This document shows, piece by piece, positions 17,649-27,794 of a stretch of 64,000 nt of DNA. Source of the stretch: Oryzomicrobium sp. (GTDB taxonomy: Bacteria; Pseudomonadota; Gammaproteobacteria; Burkholderiales; Rhodocyclaceae); contig NZ_JAJTBG010000004.1 in the NCBI RefSeq assembly GCF_021287045.1, positions 234,174 through 298,173 on the forward strand. Reading direction: 5' to 3'. How positions within the stretch are numbered: position 1 is the first letter of the stretch; each line of letters opens with the position of its first letter. The translations under genes and the position numbers were made by a program. The notes under the pieces are model-generated. The model was not told the origin of the DNA. It ran no database searches and was given only the letters and a program-made list of their open reading frames with translations.

Positions 17649-17652
<4 letters not shown>
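16543..17652 (+). CDS. Exported protein with NlpE-like N-terminal domain
   Basis: A 369-aa predicted periplasmic protein. A Sec signal peptide (residues 1-23, ending AAHAAPA) is followed by YAGTLPCADCAGIRMDLTL, the CxxC-containing core of the NlpE N-terminal domain, and a long beta-rich C-terminal region ending in a META/heat-shock-like RLKLKPGAPLRAAVEARLV segment. Unlike E. coli NlpE there is no lipobox cysteine, so it should be soluble. NlpE senses copper or surface stress through Cpx; whether this homologue signals is unknown. It lies 35 bp after the NRDE gene. Confidence 0.78.
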
Positions 17653-19259
<1,607 letters not shown>

Positions 19260-19280
19260 GGCGGCACATGGTAGAATAGC

Positions 19281-19294
19281 GATAACGTTATCTT
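19281..19294. promoter_or_regulatory. GATAACGTTATC palindrome, copy 2 (likely operator)
   Basis: Perfect 12-bp palindrome in the 104-bp gap between the divergent 140-aa gene and the GNAT gene, 22 bp from the former's ATG. On the minus strand a TATTCT lies between it and the start codon and could be a -10 element. Placement suggests an operator for one or both genes. Confidence 0.55.
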
Positions 19295-19363
19295 AAATCG
19301 TACCCACAGGGAGCGCCAGGGAGGGCATCGAGCCCGCGCCTTGCCCCGCTCCCGGACGTCCCC

Positions 19364-19948
19364 ATGACCTCTCCCCTGCCCCATTCCGGCCGCGAGGTCG
19401 TCATTCGCCCGATGACGGCCGACGACCTGCCGGCGGTGCTGGCCATCCAGGCCCGTTGTTACCACGCCGACCTGCTCGAATCCGCCGCCACCTTCGCCGC
19501 CAAGCTGCGCCACAGCGGCAACACCTGCTGGGTGGCCTGCGACGGTGCCAACCGCCAGCTCGCCTATCTGTTCGCCCAGCCAGCGGCCTACCTGCACCCG
19601 CCGCGCCTGGACAGCGCCCCCGACGGCGATCCCGCCGCTGCCCGGAAAGCCAATACTGGCGCGGACCTTGTCCTGCACCTGCACGATCTGGCCGTGGACC
19701 GCACCGCCCGGGGCCTGGCCCTGGGCGACCGGCTGGTGGCCCAGGCCTTCGCCGCGGCGCGCGAGGCGGGCCTGGCCCGGCTCACCCTGGTGGCAGTGCA
19801 ACAGTCCGGGGCGTTCTGGGAGCGCTTTGGCTTTACGGCGCCGGATCACCCCTTGCCACCGGCCTTGACCGAGGAATTGGCAAGCTACGGGGCGGATGCT
19901 TGCTATCGGGTCGCGCCGGCCCTACAAGCCATAGATGGGTTGTTTTGA
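19364..19948 (+). CDS. GNAT-family N-acetyltransferase
   Basis: A 194-aa GNAT-fold acetyltransferase: VVIRPMTADDLPAVLAIQARCY at the N-terminus, the acetyl-CoA-binding region near VDRTARGLALGDRLVAQAF, and FWERFGFTAPD towards the C-terminus. Substrate unknown. Codons for about residues 93-101 (ARKANTGAD) coincide with a 23-bp sequence found again, inverted, at 50719-50741, so the loop there may derive from a dispersed repeat. Its 3' end overlaps the convergent low-GC gene by 27 bp. Confidence 0.85.
   Translation: MTSPLPHSGREVVIRPMTADDLPAVLAIQARCYHADLLESAATFAAKLRHSGNTCWVACDGANRQLAYLFAQPAAYLHPPRLDSAPDGDPAAARKANTGADLVLHLHDLAVDRTARGLALGDRLVAQAFAAAREAGLARLTLVAVQQSGAFWERFGFTAPDHPLPPALTEELASYGADACYRVAPALQAIDGLF
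19642..19664 (+). repeat. 23-bp dispersed repeat, in-gene copy
   Basis: Begins CCGGAAAGCCAATACTGG and ends CGCGG. It is identical to the reverse complement of 50719-50741, and 17 bp of it also match the left arm at 50637-50653. Here it lies inside the GNAT reading frame. Confidence 0.8.
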
Positions 19949-20311
19949 GTCAATCGTATTGGCAGTTACAACCTCGGTTATGGAGTAACCCGACTCGACA
20001 TAGCTGTTCCGGCTGACCATACGTTGCCCATCTGAGAAAACGACTTCAAGCGCATAGCCCCCCTCGCCGCAGACTGAGAAATAGATTCTCTTGGATTGGC
20101 CGGCTGACGGTCCTTCGCTGGTGATGGAAGCCTTGTTGCCACAGGTGTCGTAGCGAACTACGAAAGACTGAATTGAGCGGCCTGATTGGTTGGCAAGCTC
20201 AAGGGTAACGACTGGCGAACCCCAGCCCCGTACCACGGCAGTAATTGCGCCGATACCAAAACCACTAAGCACCAACACACACCAAGCAATGATCCGAAGT
20301 AATGTACTCAT
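19922..20311 (-). CDS. Hypothetical membrane-anchored protein in low-GC patch
   Basis: A 129-aa protein of no recognised family. Residues 6-28 form one hydrophobic helix (signal anchor or uncleaved signal), and the rest (about 32-129) looks like a beta-rich extracytoplasmic domain with two cysteines (DTCGNKAS and FSVCGEG) that could pair. Base composition is near 47-50% GC, far below its neighbours, which points to recent acquisition. It converges on the GNAT gene with a 27-bp overlap. Confidence 0.65.
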   Translation of the reverse strand: MSTLLRIIAWCVLVLSGFGIGAITAVVRGWGSPVVTLELANQSGRSIQSFVVRYDTCGNKASITSEGPSAGQSKRIYFSVCGEGGYALEVVFSDGQRMVSRNSYVESGYSITEVVTANTIDSKQPIYGL

Positions 20312-20496
20312 CCGTTGAAACCGTTAAGTTCGTGTTTATGAACTAATTATGCTTAAGGTATTCAGCGCTCAACAAGAAATACGCGTCAATTGTGTCCATA
20401 TAAATGTGCCGCCATGCCTTGTCCGATAGCTTTGGGCTGGGCGTACGCGTAAAGAATGCGCCTGGCCTGGTAGTCGTTGGGCGCCCAGTTTCCCTC

Positions 20497-20880
20497 TCAA
20501 TTTTTCACGATGATCTTGCCGTTCATCTGTTCATGCCCCGCACCGCAGAAGTTGTCGCAGAGAAAGTCGTAGACGCCGGGCTTCAGGGGCGTCAGGTGGA
20601 CCCGGATGATCTGGCCGGGCGGAAGGTCCGCGCGAATCTTGAGGTCCGGGATGTTGAAGCCATGGGTGAAATCCAGGGACTGGAATTCCAGCACGGTGGG
20701 TTGCCCGGTGCGCAGCACGATCTCGGTGGGCGTGAAGACGAAGCGCTGCACCACGACCTTGACCACTGTTTCCTGGCTGGCTGCCGGCGTGGAATTCCTG
20801 GCCGCCACGTTCGCTCCAAGCAGGAGTCCCAGTGCGGCCAGGATGCCGGCGCCAACGGCGATTATTTTTCGGCGAGCCAT
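20497..20880 (-). CDS. CuA-type cupredoxin (cytochrome oxidase subunit II-like periplasmic domain)
   Basis: A 127-aa exported protein. An N-terminal hydrophobic segment (IIAVGAGILAALGLLLGANVAA, residues 6-27) serves as signal or anchor, followed by a cupredoxin domain with the complete CuA ligand set: H73 in DFTHGFN and C108-x3-C112-x3-H116-x2-M119 in CDNFCGAGHEQM. It lacks the transmembrane hairpin of true oxidase subunit II, so it probably acts as a stand-alone periplasmic electron or copper carrier. It begins two bases after the phosphoesterase gene and is likely co-transcribed with it; nearby is an OprC/NosA-like receptor. Confidence 0.88.
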   Translation of the reverse strand: MARRKIIAVGAGILAALGLLLGANVAARNSTPAASQETVVKVVVQRFVFTPTEIVLRTGQPTVLEFQSLDFTHGFNIPDLKIRADLPPGQIIRVHLTPLKPGVYDFLCDNFCGAGHEQMNGKIIVKN

Positions 20881-20882
20881 GG

Positions 20883-21785
20883 TCAGCGCCTTACCACCGG
20901 GTATTCGGCGATCTTGTATTCGCTCGCCTTGTTTTCGGCCTCCACTTCACGGAACCCCAAGCCTTTGTAGGGCATGGTGGGGTCCCACGGCAGCGCCTCG
21001 CGCTTGTCCTGGGAGCCCGGTGCCGGCAGTGGGAAGATCAGGGACTTGGCGGAGTGGTGGGCGATATGCCCGGTCATGTGGTGGTTTTCCTGGTGGATGT
21101 GGCCGTAGAACACCGTGACGTTGGTGTAGGGCATCAGCAGGGCGATGGCCTTGTCGCCGTCGCGGGTCGCCCAATCCCACTTGGGCACCAGGTCGAACAG
21201 GGGGCGGTGGGTGATGACCACGATGGGCTGGTCCTTGGCTTGGCGGCTCAGGTCGGCCTTGAGCCATGCCAGCTGCGGGTCGCCGATGGTGGAACCCGGC
21301 TGGGAAACGTTGTCTATGGCGATGAAGTGCACGCCTTTGTGGTCGAAGGAGTAGTGCGTCGGACCGATGATCTCCTTGAAGGCCGCGCCGCCGTCCAGGC
21401 CGGCGTCGTGCTCGCCGGGAATGAAATGGATGTCGCGCACCTTGAGCGGGCGCACGATCTCCTGAAATTCCCGCAGGCGCTGGCGCCGCTCCACCGGGTC
21501 GTCGGTGGTATGGGTCAGGTCGCCGGTGTAAATGATGAAATCGGGCTGGATTTCCAGGTTGTTGACCGTCGCCACGGCCTCTTTCAGCGTGATCTCGGCA
21601 TTGGGGTTGTCGGGACCGGTGTAGCCCCAGTGGGAGTCCGACATTTGGACGAAGTAGAAATCGCTGTAACCGGAGAGGCGTGCGGCCTTGCCCGCGGCCG
21701 CCTGCGCCCGCCCGATCAGGCCGCTCGCAAAAACGGCGCCACCGCCCAGGGCGGCCAGCTTCATGAAACTTCTGCGATCGATCAT
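20883..21785 (-). CDS. Tat-exported metallophosphoesterase
   Basis: A 300-aa calcineurin-like phosphoesterase. A twin-arginine signal (MIDRRSFMKLAALGGGAVFASGLIGRAQA) directs folded export. Dinuclear metal motifs are present in order: MSDSHWG, TGDLTH, GEHD, ITHRPLF and GHIH. Substrate is unknown. It is divergent from the ECF sigma gene and upstream of the cupredoxin gene by two bases, so it appears part of a periplasmic redox or metal cluster. Confidence 0.9.
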   Translation of the reverse strand: MIDRRSFMKLAALGGGAVFASGLIGRAQAAAGKAARLSGYSDFYFVQMSDSHWGYTGPDNPNAEITLKEAVATVNNLEIQPDFIIYTGDLTHTTDDPVERRQRLREFQEIVRPLKVRDIHFIPGEHDAGLDGGAAFKEIIGPTHYSFDHKGVHFIAIDNVSQPGSTIGDPQLAWLKADLSRQAKDQPIVVITHRPLFDLVPKWDWATRDGDKAIALLMPYTNVTVFYGHIHQENHHMTGHIAHHSAKSLIFPLPAPGSQDKREALPWDPTMPYKGLGFREVEAENKASEYKIAEYPVVRR

Positions 21786-21945
21786 TTCAGCCTCCTGAAA
21801 CCAGAAAGGAATGACAGGCCCGCCGGAATCGGCCGGCCTCGCAATGCACTACCGGCCGTGGGGCGGCTTTATTCCCGCCCCCGCCCTCCCCGCCCGGACG
21901 GGAATAAAACCGGGCGGCCGGCGGTATTCCATGCAGGAGGCTCGT

Positions 21946-22494
21946 TTGACTGACAGAACCCGACGCTTTGAAGCGGCCGTGCTGCCTCATCTCGACGCCG
22001 CGTTCAACCTGGCGCGCTGGCTGCTGCGGGACGACCAGGGGGCCCGGGACGTGGTGCAGGAGGCGTACCTGCGGGCCTTCCGGTTTTTCGACGGCTTTTA
22101 CGGCGGCGATGCGCGCCCGTGGCTCCTGGCGATCGTCCGCAACGCCTGCTACACCTGGCTGCGGGATCGCGGGCACGAGCCGGAGCAGGTGGAATTCGAC
22201 GAGGAGCGGGACAGCGAGTCGGCCCTGTCCGGCTTTCCCGGTGCGTCGGGAAACCCGGGCAACCCGGAGCAATTGCTGTTGCAAAAAGTCGAGCGCGAAC
22301 GGATCGACGCGGCCATCGAAAAGCTGCCGCCGGCGTTTCGCGAGGTGCTGATTTTGAGAGAGATCGAGGAAATGTCGTACGAGGAAATTGCCCAGGTCGC
22401 CGCGATACCGGCCGGTACCGTCATGTCGCGCCTGGCCCGGGCCCGCCGCATGCTGCGCAACCTGCTCGGCCGCCCGGACGGGGAATGGGAATGA
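21946..22494 (+). CDS. ECF-type RNA polymerase sigma factor
   Basis: A 182-aa sigma-70 family ECF factor. Region 2 is seen in AAFNLARWLLRDDQGARDVVQEAYLRAFRFFDGF...RPWLLAIVRN and region 4 in LPPAFREVLILREIEEMSYEEIAQVAAIPAGTVMSRLARARRMLRNLL. The TTG at 21946 is preferred because a consensus AGGAGG ends five bases before it; ATG at 21931 includes that site inside the frame. The stop overlaps the next gene's ATG (ATGA), the usual coupling of sigma and anti-sigma. Likely targets are its own operon and the TonB receptor downstream, by analogy. Confidence 0.9.
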   Translation: MTDRTRRFEAAVLPHLDAAFNLARWLLRDDQGARDVVQEAYLRAFRFFDGFYGGDARPWLLAIVRNACYTWLRDRGHEPEQVEFDEERDSESALSGFPGASGNPGNPEQLLLQKVERERIDAAIEKLPPAFREVLILREIEEMSYEEIAQVAAIPAGTVMSRLARARRMLRNLLGRPDGEWE

Positions 22495-23207
22495 CCCGCG
22501 AGCGGAAAGACGACGACCTGAGCGCCGCGATCAAGGCCGGCGCCACCCGCCACCCGGCGCCCGACGAATTGCGCGCAGCCATCCGCAGCGACGTCGCCCA
22601 GGCGGCGGCAGCGATCGGGCAGGCGCCCACAGCGAACCGGCGACCGATGCCGATAGGGGCATGGCTCAAACTGGGCGCGGCCTTCGCCTGCGGCGTGGTG
22701 TTGAGCTTTTTGCTGATGCAGCAGGGGGTTCTGCTGCGTACTGCGAACCCGCTGGCCGAGCAGGTGGTGGCCGCCCACGTCCGGTCGATGATGGTGGCCC
22801 ACCTTGAGGACGTGGAATCCACCGATCAACACACCGTCAAGCCTTGGTTCGGGGGCAAGCTGGACTATTCGCCGCCTGTCAGCGACTTCGCCGGCCAGGG
22901 GTTCATGTTGTCGGGCGGGCGCCTGGACTATATCGGCCAACGGCCGGTGGCGGCCCTGGTCTATCGCCGCCGGGGCCACGTCATCAACGTGTTCGTCTGG
23001 CCGCTCCGTGGCGAGGCCCAGTCCCTGACGACCGAGCGGGACGGTTACAACCTGATCGCCTTGAGCGGCGCCGGCATGCAGTACTGGATCGTTTCCGACC
23101 TGAATGGCGACGAACTGCGGCAGTTCTCGGCCCTGCTGCACGATGAAGGTGGGAAAAAGGTGGAGCCGGGGCCGGCGGAACGGAGGCGGCCTTCCGGCGA
23201 GAACTGA
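22491..23207 (+). CDS. Transmembrane anti-sigma factor
   Basis: A 238-aa protein with a short cytoplasmic N-terminus (about 1-56), one transmembrane helix (GAWLKLGAAFACGVVLSFLLMQQGVLL, ~57-82) and a periplasmic domain containing VKPWFGGKLDYSPPVSDFAGQGFMLSGGRLDYIGQRPVAALVYRRRGHVINVFVWP, typical of proteobacterial anti-sigma proteins. No zinc-binding HxxxCxxC motif is seen in the N-terminal domain. It should hold the adjacent ECF factor until a periplasmic signal, possibly metal or oxidant, releases it. Confidence 0.85.
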   Translation: MTRERKDDDLSAAIKAGATRHPAPDELRAAIRSDVAQAAAAIGQAPTANRRPMPIGAWLKLGAAFACGVVLSFLLMQQGVLLRTANPLAEQVVAAHVRSMMVAHLEDVESTDQHTVKPWFGGKLDYSPPVSDFAGQGFMLSGGRLDYIGQRPVAALVYRRRGHVINVFVWPLRGEAQSLTTERDGYNLIALSGAGMQYWIVSDLNGDELRQFSALLHDEGGKKVEPGPAERRRPSGEN

Positions 23208-23281
23208 ACCGGGTGGCCGCCCCGTCGACGCCGGTTGCGGCGTCAGTCACGACAGAGGTTTCCCCATCCAGCCTGACGGAG

Positions 23282-23298
23282 TGCGGCAAATTGCCGCA
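23282..23298. promoter_or_regulatory. Inverted repeat upstream of TonB receptor
   Basis: Arms TGCGGCAA and TTGCCGCA separated by one A form a dyad 60 bp before the receptor ATG. This could be an operator or overlap a promoter; no regulator is assigned. Confidence 0.35.
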
Positions 23299-23357
23299 TT
23301 CCCCCGGAATGGCCTGGAGCCGACAATGCGCGCACTAAAAAACTCAGGGAGTATTTC

Positions 23358-25586
23358 ATGCGCGCACGGGAATTTCAGCCCAAAGCATTGGTTCTGGCAC
23401 TGGCAGCGGTCTTCCCCTTGGCCGCAGCCTCCAACGGTTTCGCTGCCGACAATCCGGGCGAGTTGTCCGAGGTCGTCGTCACGGCACGGAAAATCCAGGC
23501 GGCACCGGCAGCCACCGAGCTGGGTAAGGGCGATGTCGCGGCCAAGCGCGCGGCCACCAGCGATACGGCGGAACTGTTGCGCGACGTGCCCGGCGTGGCC
23601 CTGTCGAGTGCCGGCGGCGTCTCCAGCCTGCCGGTGATCCACGGCCTGGCGGACGACCGCAACCGGATCAAGGTGGATGGCATGGACCTGATCTCGGCCT
23701 GCGGCAACCACATGAATCCCCCGCTCTCCTATATCGACCCGACCAACGTGGAGAGCATCAAGGTCTATGCCGGGATCACGCCGGTCAGCCTCGGCGGCGA
23801 CAGCATCGGCGGGACCATCGTGGTCAATTCCAAGGGGCCGCGCTTCGCCAACCCGGGCGAAGGGTTGCTGACCACCGGCGAACTGGGCACCTTCTACCGC
23901 TCCAACGGCGATGCCAAGGGCGCCAACGCCTCGGCCACCTTCGCCAACGAGAACCTGAGCGTCACCTACAGCGGCTCCACCGCGGAATCCAAGAATTACC
24001 GGGCCGCCCGCGACTTCAAGCCGGGCACCAACGCCACCTTCACCACGGCCGGCACCCACTGGATCGCCGGCGACGAAGTCGGCTCCTCCGCCTACAAGAC
24101 GGAGAACCAGTCCCTCGGCGTGGCGCTGCGCAACGAAAACCACCTGATCGATTTCAAGGTGGGGTTCCAGCACATCCCTTACCAGGGCTTCCCCAACCAG
24201 CACATGGACATGACCGACAACAAGAGCACCCAGGTCAATCTCGGCTACACGGGGAAATTCGGCTGGGGCACCTTGCAGGCCCGGGTTTATAACGAGGAAA
24301 CCCGGCACAAGATGAACTTCGCCGAGGACAAGGTGTACTGGTACGGCATGGGCATGAACCGCAACGTCGCCGGCATGCCCATGGACACCAAGGGGCGCAA
24401 CACCGGCGCCCTGGTCAAGGCCGATATCGCCCTGAGCGAACGCGATACCCTCAGGGTCGGCAGCGAGTACCAGCGCTACCGCCTGAGCGACTGGTGGGCG
24501 CCGGTCGCCAATTCCATGATGATGTCGCCGAACACCTTCCAGAACATCAACGACGGGCAGCGGAACCGCTTCGACGTCTTCGCCGAATGGGAGGCGCTCT
24601 GGTCACCCAAGTGGTTGACCCTGGCGGGCCTGCGCAGCAGCACGGTGAAGATGGATACCGGCGCCGTCCAGGGCTACAACGCGATGTACGGTGCCGATGC
24701 GGCCCGCTTCAATGCCACCGACCGGGCGAAAACCGACAACAACATCGACGCGACGGCCCTGGTCCGCTTCACCCCGGACGCGCTCCAGACCTACGAGGGC
24801 GGCTTCTCGCGCAAGACCCGTTCGCCGAGCCTGTACGAGCGCTACACCTGGTCCACCAACGGCATGGCCATGACCATGAACAACTGGGTCAACGACGGCA
24901 ACGGCTATGTGGGCGACGTGAACCTCAAGCCCGAGGTGGCCAATACCCTGAGTTTCAGCGCCGACCTGCACGATGCCAGCCAGAAGGAATGGGGCGTCAA
25001 GGCCACGCCGTACTACAGCAAGGTCGATAACTACATCGACGCCAAGTGCCTGACGACCTGCGCGCCCAACAAGTTCAACTACCTGAAGTTGGTCAATGCC
25101 GAGGCGCGCCTGTTCGGCATCGACCTGTCCGGCTTCGCCAAGCTGGGCCGGATCGACGGCGTGGGTGAATTCACCGGCAAGGGCGTGATCGGTTACGTGA
25201 ACGGCAAGAACACCAGTACCGGCGACCGCCTGTACAACATCATGCCGTTCAATGCCCGCCTGTCCATCGAGCATCGCCTGGGCAACTGGACCAATACGGT
25301 CGAAGAGGTCCTGGTCAGCGCCAAGAACGACGTCTCCCAGGTGCGCAACGAGATGAAGACCGCCGGCTACGGGCTCCTGAACCTGCGCAGCAGCTACGAC
25401 GCCAAGCACTACCGGATCGACATCGGTATCGAGAACGTCCTGAACAAGCAGTACGCCCTGCCCCTGGGCGGCGCCTACATCGGCCAGGGCACCACCATGT
25501 CGCTGAATGGCGCTGATGCCCGCTATGGCATTCCGGTGCCCGGGATGGGGCGCTCGCTTTACGCCGGGCTGAACCTGAAGTTCTGA
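23358..25586 (+). CDS. TonB-dependent outer-membrane receptor, copper-receptor (OprC/NosA)-like
   Basis: A 742-aa TonB-dependent receptor. Signal peptide residues 1-30, a TonB-box-like LSEVVVTARK after it, an N-terminal plug with LLRDVPGVALSS and KVDGMDLISACGNHMNPPLSYIDP, then a beta-barrel ending in the terminal phenylalanine (LYAGLNLKF). Cys115-x3-Met119 in ACGNHMNPP corresponds to the Cys-x3-Met part of the OprC copper site, and H282/M283/M285 in NQHMDM could supply further ligands. GGGAG lies six bases before the ATG. Linked ECF/anti-sigma genes and a CuA cupredoxin support copper import, but the ligand is inferred. Confidence 0.85.
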   Translation: MRAREFQPKALVLALAAVFPLAAASNGFAADNPGELSEVVVTARKIQAAPAATELGKGDVAAKRAATSDTAELLRDVPGVALSSAGGVSSLPVIHGLADDRNRIKVDGMDLISACGNHMNPPLSYIDPTNVESIKVYAGITPVSLGGDSIGGTIVVNSKGPRFANPGEGLLTTGELGTFYRSNGDAKGANASATFANENLSVTYSGSTAESKNYRAARDFKPGTNATFTTAGTHWIAGDEVGSSAYKTENQSLGVALRNENHLIDFKVGFQHIPYQGFPNQHMDMTDNKSTQVNLGYTGKFGWGTLQARVYNEETRHKMNFAEDKVYWYGMGMNRNVAGMPMDTKGRNTGALVKADIALSERDTLRVGSEYQRYRLSDWWAPVANSMMMSPNTFQNINDGQRNRFDVFAEWEALWSPKWLTLAGLRSSTVKMDTGAVQGYNAMYGADAARFNATDRAKTDNNIDATALVRFTPDALQTYEGGFSRKTRSPSLYERYTWSTNGMAMTMNNWVNDGNGYVGDVNLKPEVANTLSFSADLHDASQKEWGVKATPYYSKVDNYIDAKCLTTCAPNKFNYLKLVNAEARLFGIDLSGFAKLGRIDGVGEFTGKGVIGYVNGKNTSTGDRLYNIMPFNARLSIEHRLGNWTNTVEEVLVSAKNDVSQVRNEMKTAGYGLLNLRSSYDAKHYRIDIGIENVLNKQYALPLGGAYIGQGTTMSLNGADARYGIPVPGMGRSLYAGLNLKF

Positions 25587-25613
25587 CCCATCGGGGCTGA
25601 CTGCCCCGCCTGC

Positions 25614-25657
25614 AAAAAACAGAGGCCGCCGGATCGATCCGGCGGCCTCTGTTTTTT
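25614..25657. terminator. Bidirectional terminator between TonB receptor and phoX-like gene
   Basis: A perfect 44-bp palindrome with flanking A6 and T6 runs and a GC-rich stem centred on GATCGATC. It serves both converging genes. Confidence 0.92.
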
Positions 25658-25683
25658 CTACCTGGCGAATCGTTGCTGCCGCT

Positions 25684-27648
25684 TTAAATCCCCACCACCT
25701 TGCCGTCCTTGCGCGAGATGGCGATGGTGGCCGAGCGGGGCCGCCCCCCGGCGACGCTGCTGAACTGGTTGCCCGGCCAGGCGGAAATGGCCGTGGGGTT
25801 GGCCGGGTCGCTGCGCTCCTGGGGATTCTCCCCCGGGTGCTGGATGTTGATGAACAGGGTGGTGCCGTCCGGGGTGCGGGTGATGCCGGTGATCTCGCAA
25901 CCCTTGGGGCCGGTGAGGAAGCGCTTGATCTGGCCGGTTTCCACGTCGGCGCAGAGCATCTGGTTGTTGCCCAGGTTGGCGTAATCGCCCTGGTTGAGCA
26001 CCGAGGTGGACACGTCGGTCTGAATCCACAGCCGGCCTTCCGGATCGAACCACAGGCCGTCCGGACTGCCGAAGGCGTCACCCTTGACGTTGCCGCGCTT
26101 GGCCGGGTCCGGGTTGGCCGGGTCGCCGGCCAGGGCGAAGATGTCCCAGCCGAAGGCATCCCCGGCCGCGCCGCCTTCGTCGCGCCAGCGGATGATGTGG
26201 CCGAACACGTTGTCGACGCGGGGGTTGGCCTTGTCCGTGGCGGCCGCGTCGGCCGCGCCGCGCTTGGTGTTGTTGGTCAGGGAGCAATACACCTCGCCGG
26301 TGACCGGATGGACGGCTATCCACTCGGGCCGGTCCATCTTGGTGGCGCCCACGGCGTCGGCGGCCAGGCGGGTCTTGACCAGCACGTCGGCCTGGTCGGC
26401 GAAACCGTTGTCGCTGGTCAGGCCCGGGCGGCCGTGCACCAGGGGCAGCCAGCGGCCCTTGCCGTCATCGCCGAAGCGGGCCACGTACAGGGTGCCCCGG
26501 TCGAGCAGGTCGGCGTTGGCGCCGGGCCGGGCCGGGTCGTAGCGGTCCTTGGAAACGAACTTGTAGAGGTACTCGAAGCGCTCGTCGTCGCCCATGTACA
26601 CCACCACCCGGCCGTCCTTGGCCAGGGTCACGGTGGCGCCTTCGTGCTTGATGCGGCCCAGGGCGGTGCGCTTGACCGGGGGCTTCATCGGGTTCCACGG
26701 ATCGATCTCCACCACCCAGCCGAAGCGGTTGGCTTCGTTGGGGTGCCGGTTCAGGTCGAAGCGGGCGTCGAATTCGTTCCAGCGGTAGATGCTGCCGCCC
26801 TTATTGATGCCGTAGCGCTTTTCCAGGGCGCTGGAAGCGGCGCTGGCAGGCTTGGCCGAGCCTTCGAAGTAGTTGTTGAAGTTCTCTTCGCAGGTCAGGT
26901 AGGTGCCCCAGGGGGTGACGCCCATGGCGCAGTTGTTGAAGGTGCCGAAGGCCAGGTGGCCCTTGGGATCGGCGGCGGTCTTGACCCAGTCGGAGCCGGC
27001 CACCGGGCCGGACAGCCAGATCGGCGTGGCGGCGGTGACGCGGCGGGCGTACTTGGAGGGGCGCACCACCTCCCAGCGGTTGCCCTGTTTGCGCACTTCC
27101 ACCACCGAGACGCCATGGGCGGCCTGGGACTTGGCCACCTTGTCGGCGCTCCAACCGTTCATGCCGCCCGGGTGGAGCAGACCATCGTCCACGTACTCGT
27201 GGTTGACCACCAGCAGCCCCCGGTCGGAAACGGGCTTGCCGTCCTTGACGAAGGGGAAGAAGTGCATGCCGTCGTGGTGCATGCCGGCCTGAAGGGCTTG
27301 TTCCGCGGCGGTGTTGGAGGCGTCGGGCTTGAACGCCGGGCCGTCGGAGATGGGGTCGCCCCAGGCATAGACCACCTCCACCTGGTAGTCGTCGGGCACC
27401 CGCACCAGGTCGTCCTGGGAAACCGAAACGGGCAGGAAGCCGATGGCCGGGCCGGCCTTGCCGCGCATTACCCGGCCGGCGCTGGCCGCTGCCTGGGCCG
27501 CCAGGGTGGGCATGGACACGCCCATGCCGGCCAGGGCCGCGGCGGAAATACCGCCCAACAGGAAGTGGCGGCGGGAGTTCTGCACGAACTTGTCGAGAAT
27601 CGGGTTGGCGCTGTCGTTGCTGATGCAATCGTCGTCGAAGTATTTCAT
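25684..27648 (-). CDS. PhoX-family (DUF839) Tat-exported phosphatase
   Basis: A 654-aa PhoX-like protein, the calcium/iron-dependent alkaline phosphatase family. A Tat signal is seen around residues 25-60 (QNSRRHFLLGGISAAALAGMGVSMPTLA), preceded by an unusually long n-region. Family segments include FGTFNNCAMGVTPWGTYLTCEENFNNYF, GWVVEIDPWNP, and GSPDGLWFDPEGRLWIQTDVS. Activity on phosphate monoesters in the periplasm is expected. The ATG at 27648 matches the family N-terminus (MKYFDDDCISNDSANP); the frame continues upstream into the B12 riboswitch region without similarity. Confidence 0.9.
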   Translation of the reverse strand: MKYFDDDCISNDSANPILDKFVQNSRRHFLLGGISAAALAGMGVSMPTLAAQAAASAGRVMRGKAGPAIGFLPVSVSQDDLVRVPDDYQVEVVYAWGDPISDGPAFKPDASNTAAEQALQAGMHHDGMHFFPFVKDGKPVSDRGLLVVNHEYVDDGLLHPGGMNGWSADKVAKSQAAHGVSVVEVRKQGNRWEVVRPSKYARRVTAATPIWLSGPVAGSDWVKTAADPKGHLAFGTFNNCAMGVTPWGTYLTCEENFNNYFEGSAKPASAASSALEKRYGINKGGSIYRWNEFDARFDLNRHPNEANRFGWVVEIDPWNPMKPPVKRTALGRIKHEGATVTLAKDGRVVVYMGDDERFEYLYKFVSKDRYDPARPGANADLLDRGTLYVARFGDDGKGRWLPLVHGRPGLTSDNGFADQADVLVKTRLAADAVGATKMDRPEWIAVHPVTGEVYCSLTNNTKRGAADAAATDKANPRVDNVFGHIIRWRDEGGAAGDAFGWDIFALAGDPANPDPAKRGNVKGDAFGSPDGLWFDPEGRLWIQTDVSTSVLNQGDYANLGNNQMLCADVETGQIKRFLTGPKGCEITGITRTPDGTTLFINIQHPGENPQERSDPANPTAISAWPGNQFSSVAGGRPRSATIAISRKDGKVVGI

Positions 27649-27794
27649 GGCAGGCAATGCTTTTCGCTGGAGACGCGGCATTCTCCCAACCGCGCATGAC
27701 CACTTCATTACAACCGGCCGCAATGCCGCTTCACCCCGTGGTTCCTGGCTTTCCGGTTGTTCGCCGGCGGCTTCTCGGTTAGCATGCGCGCTGA

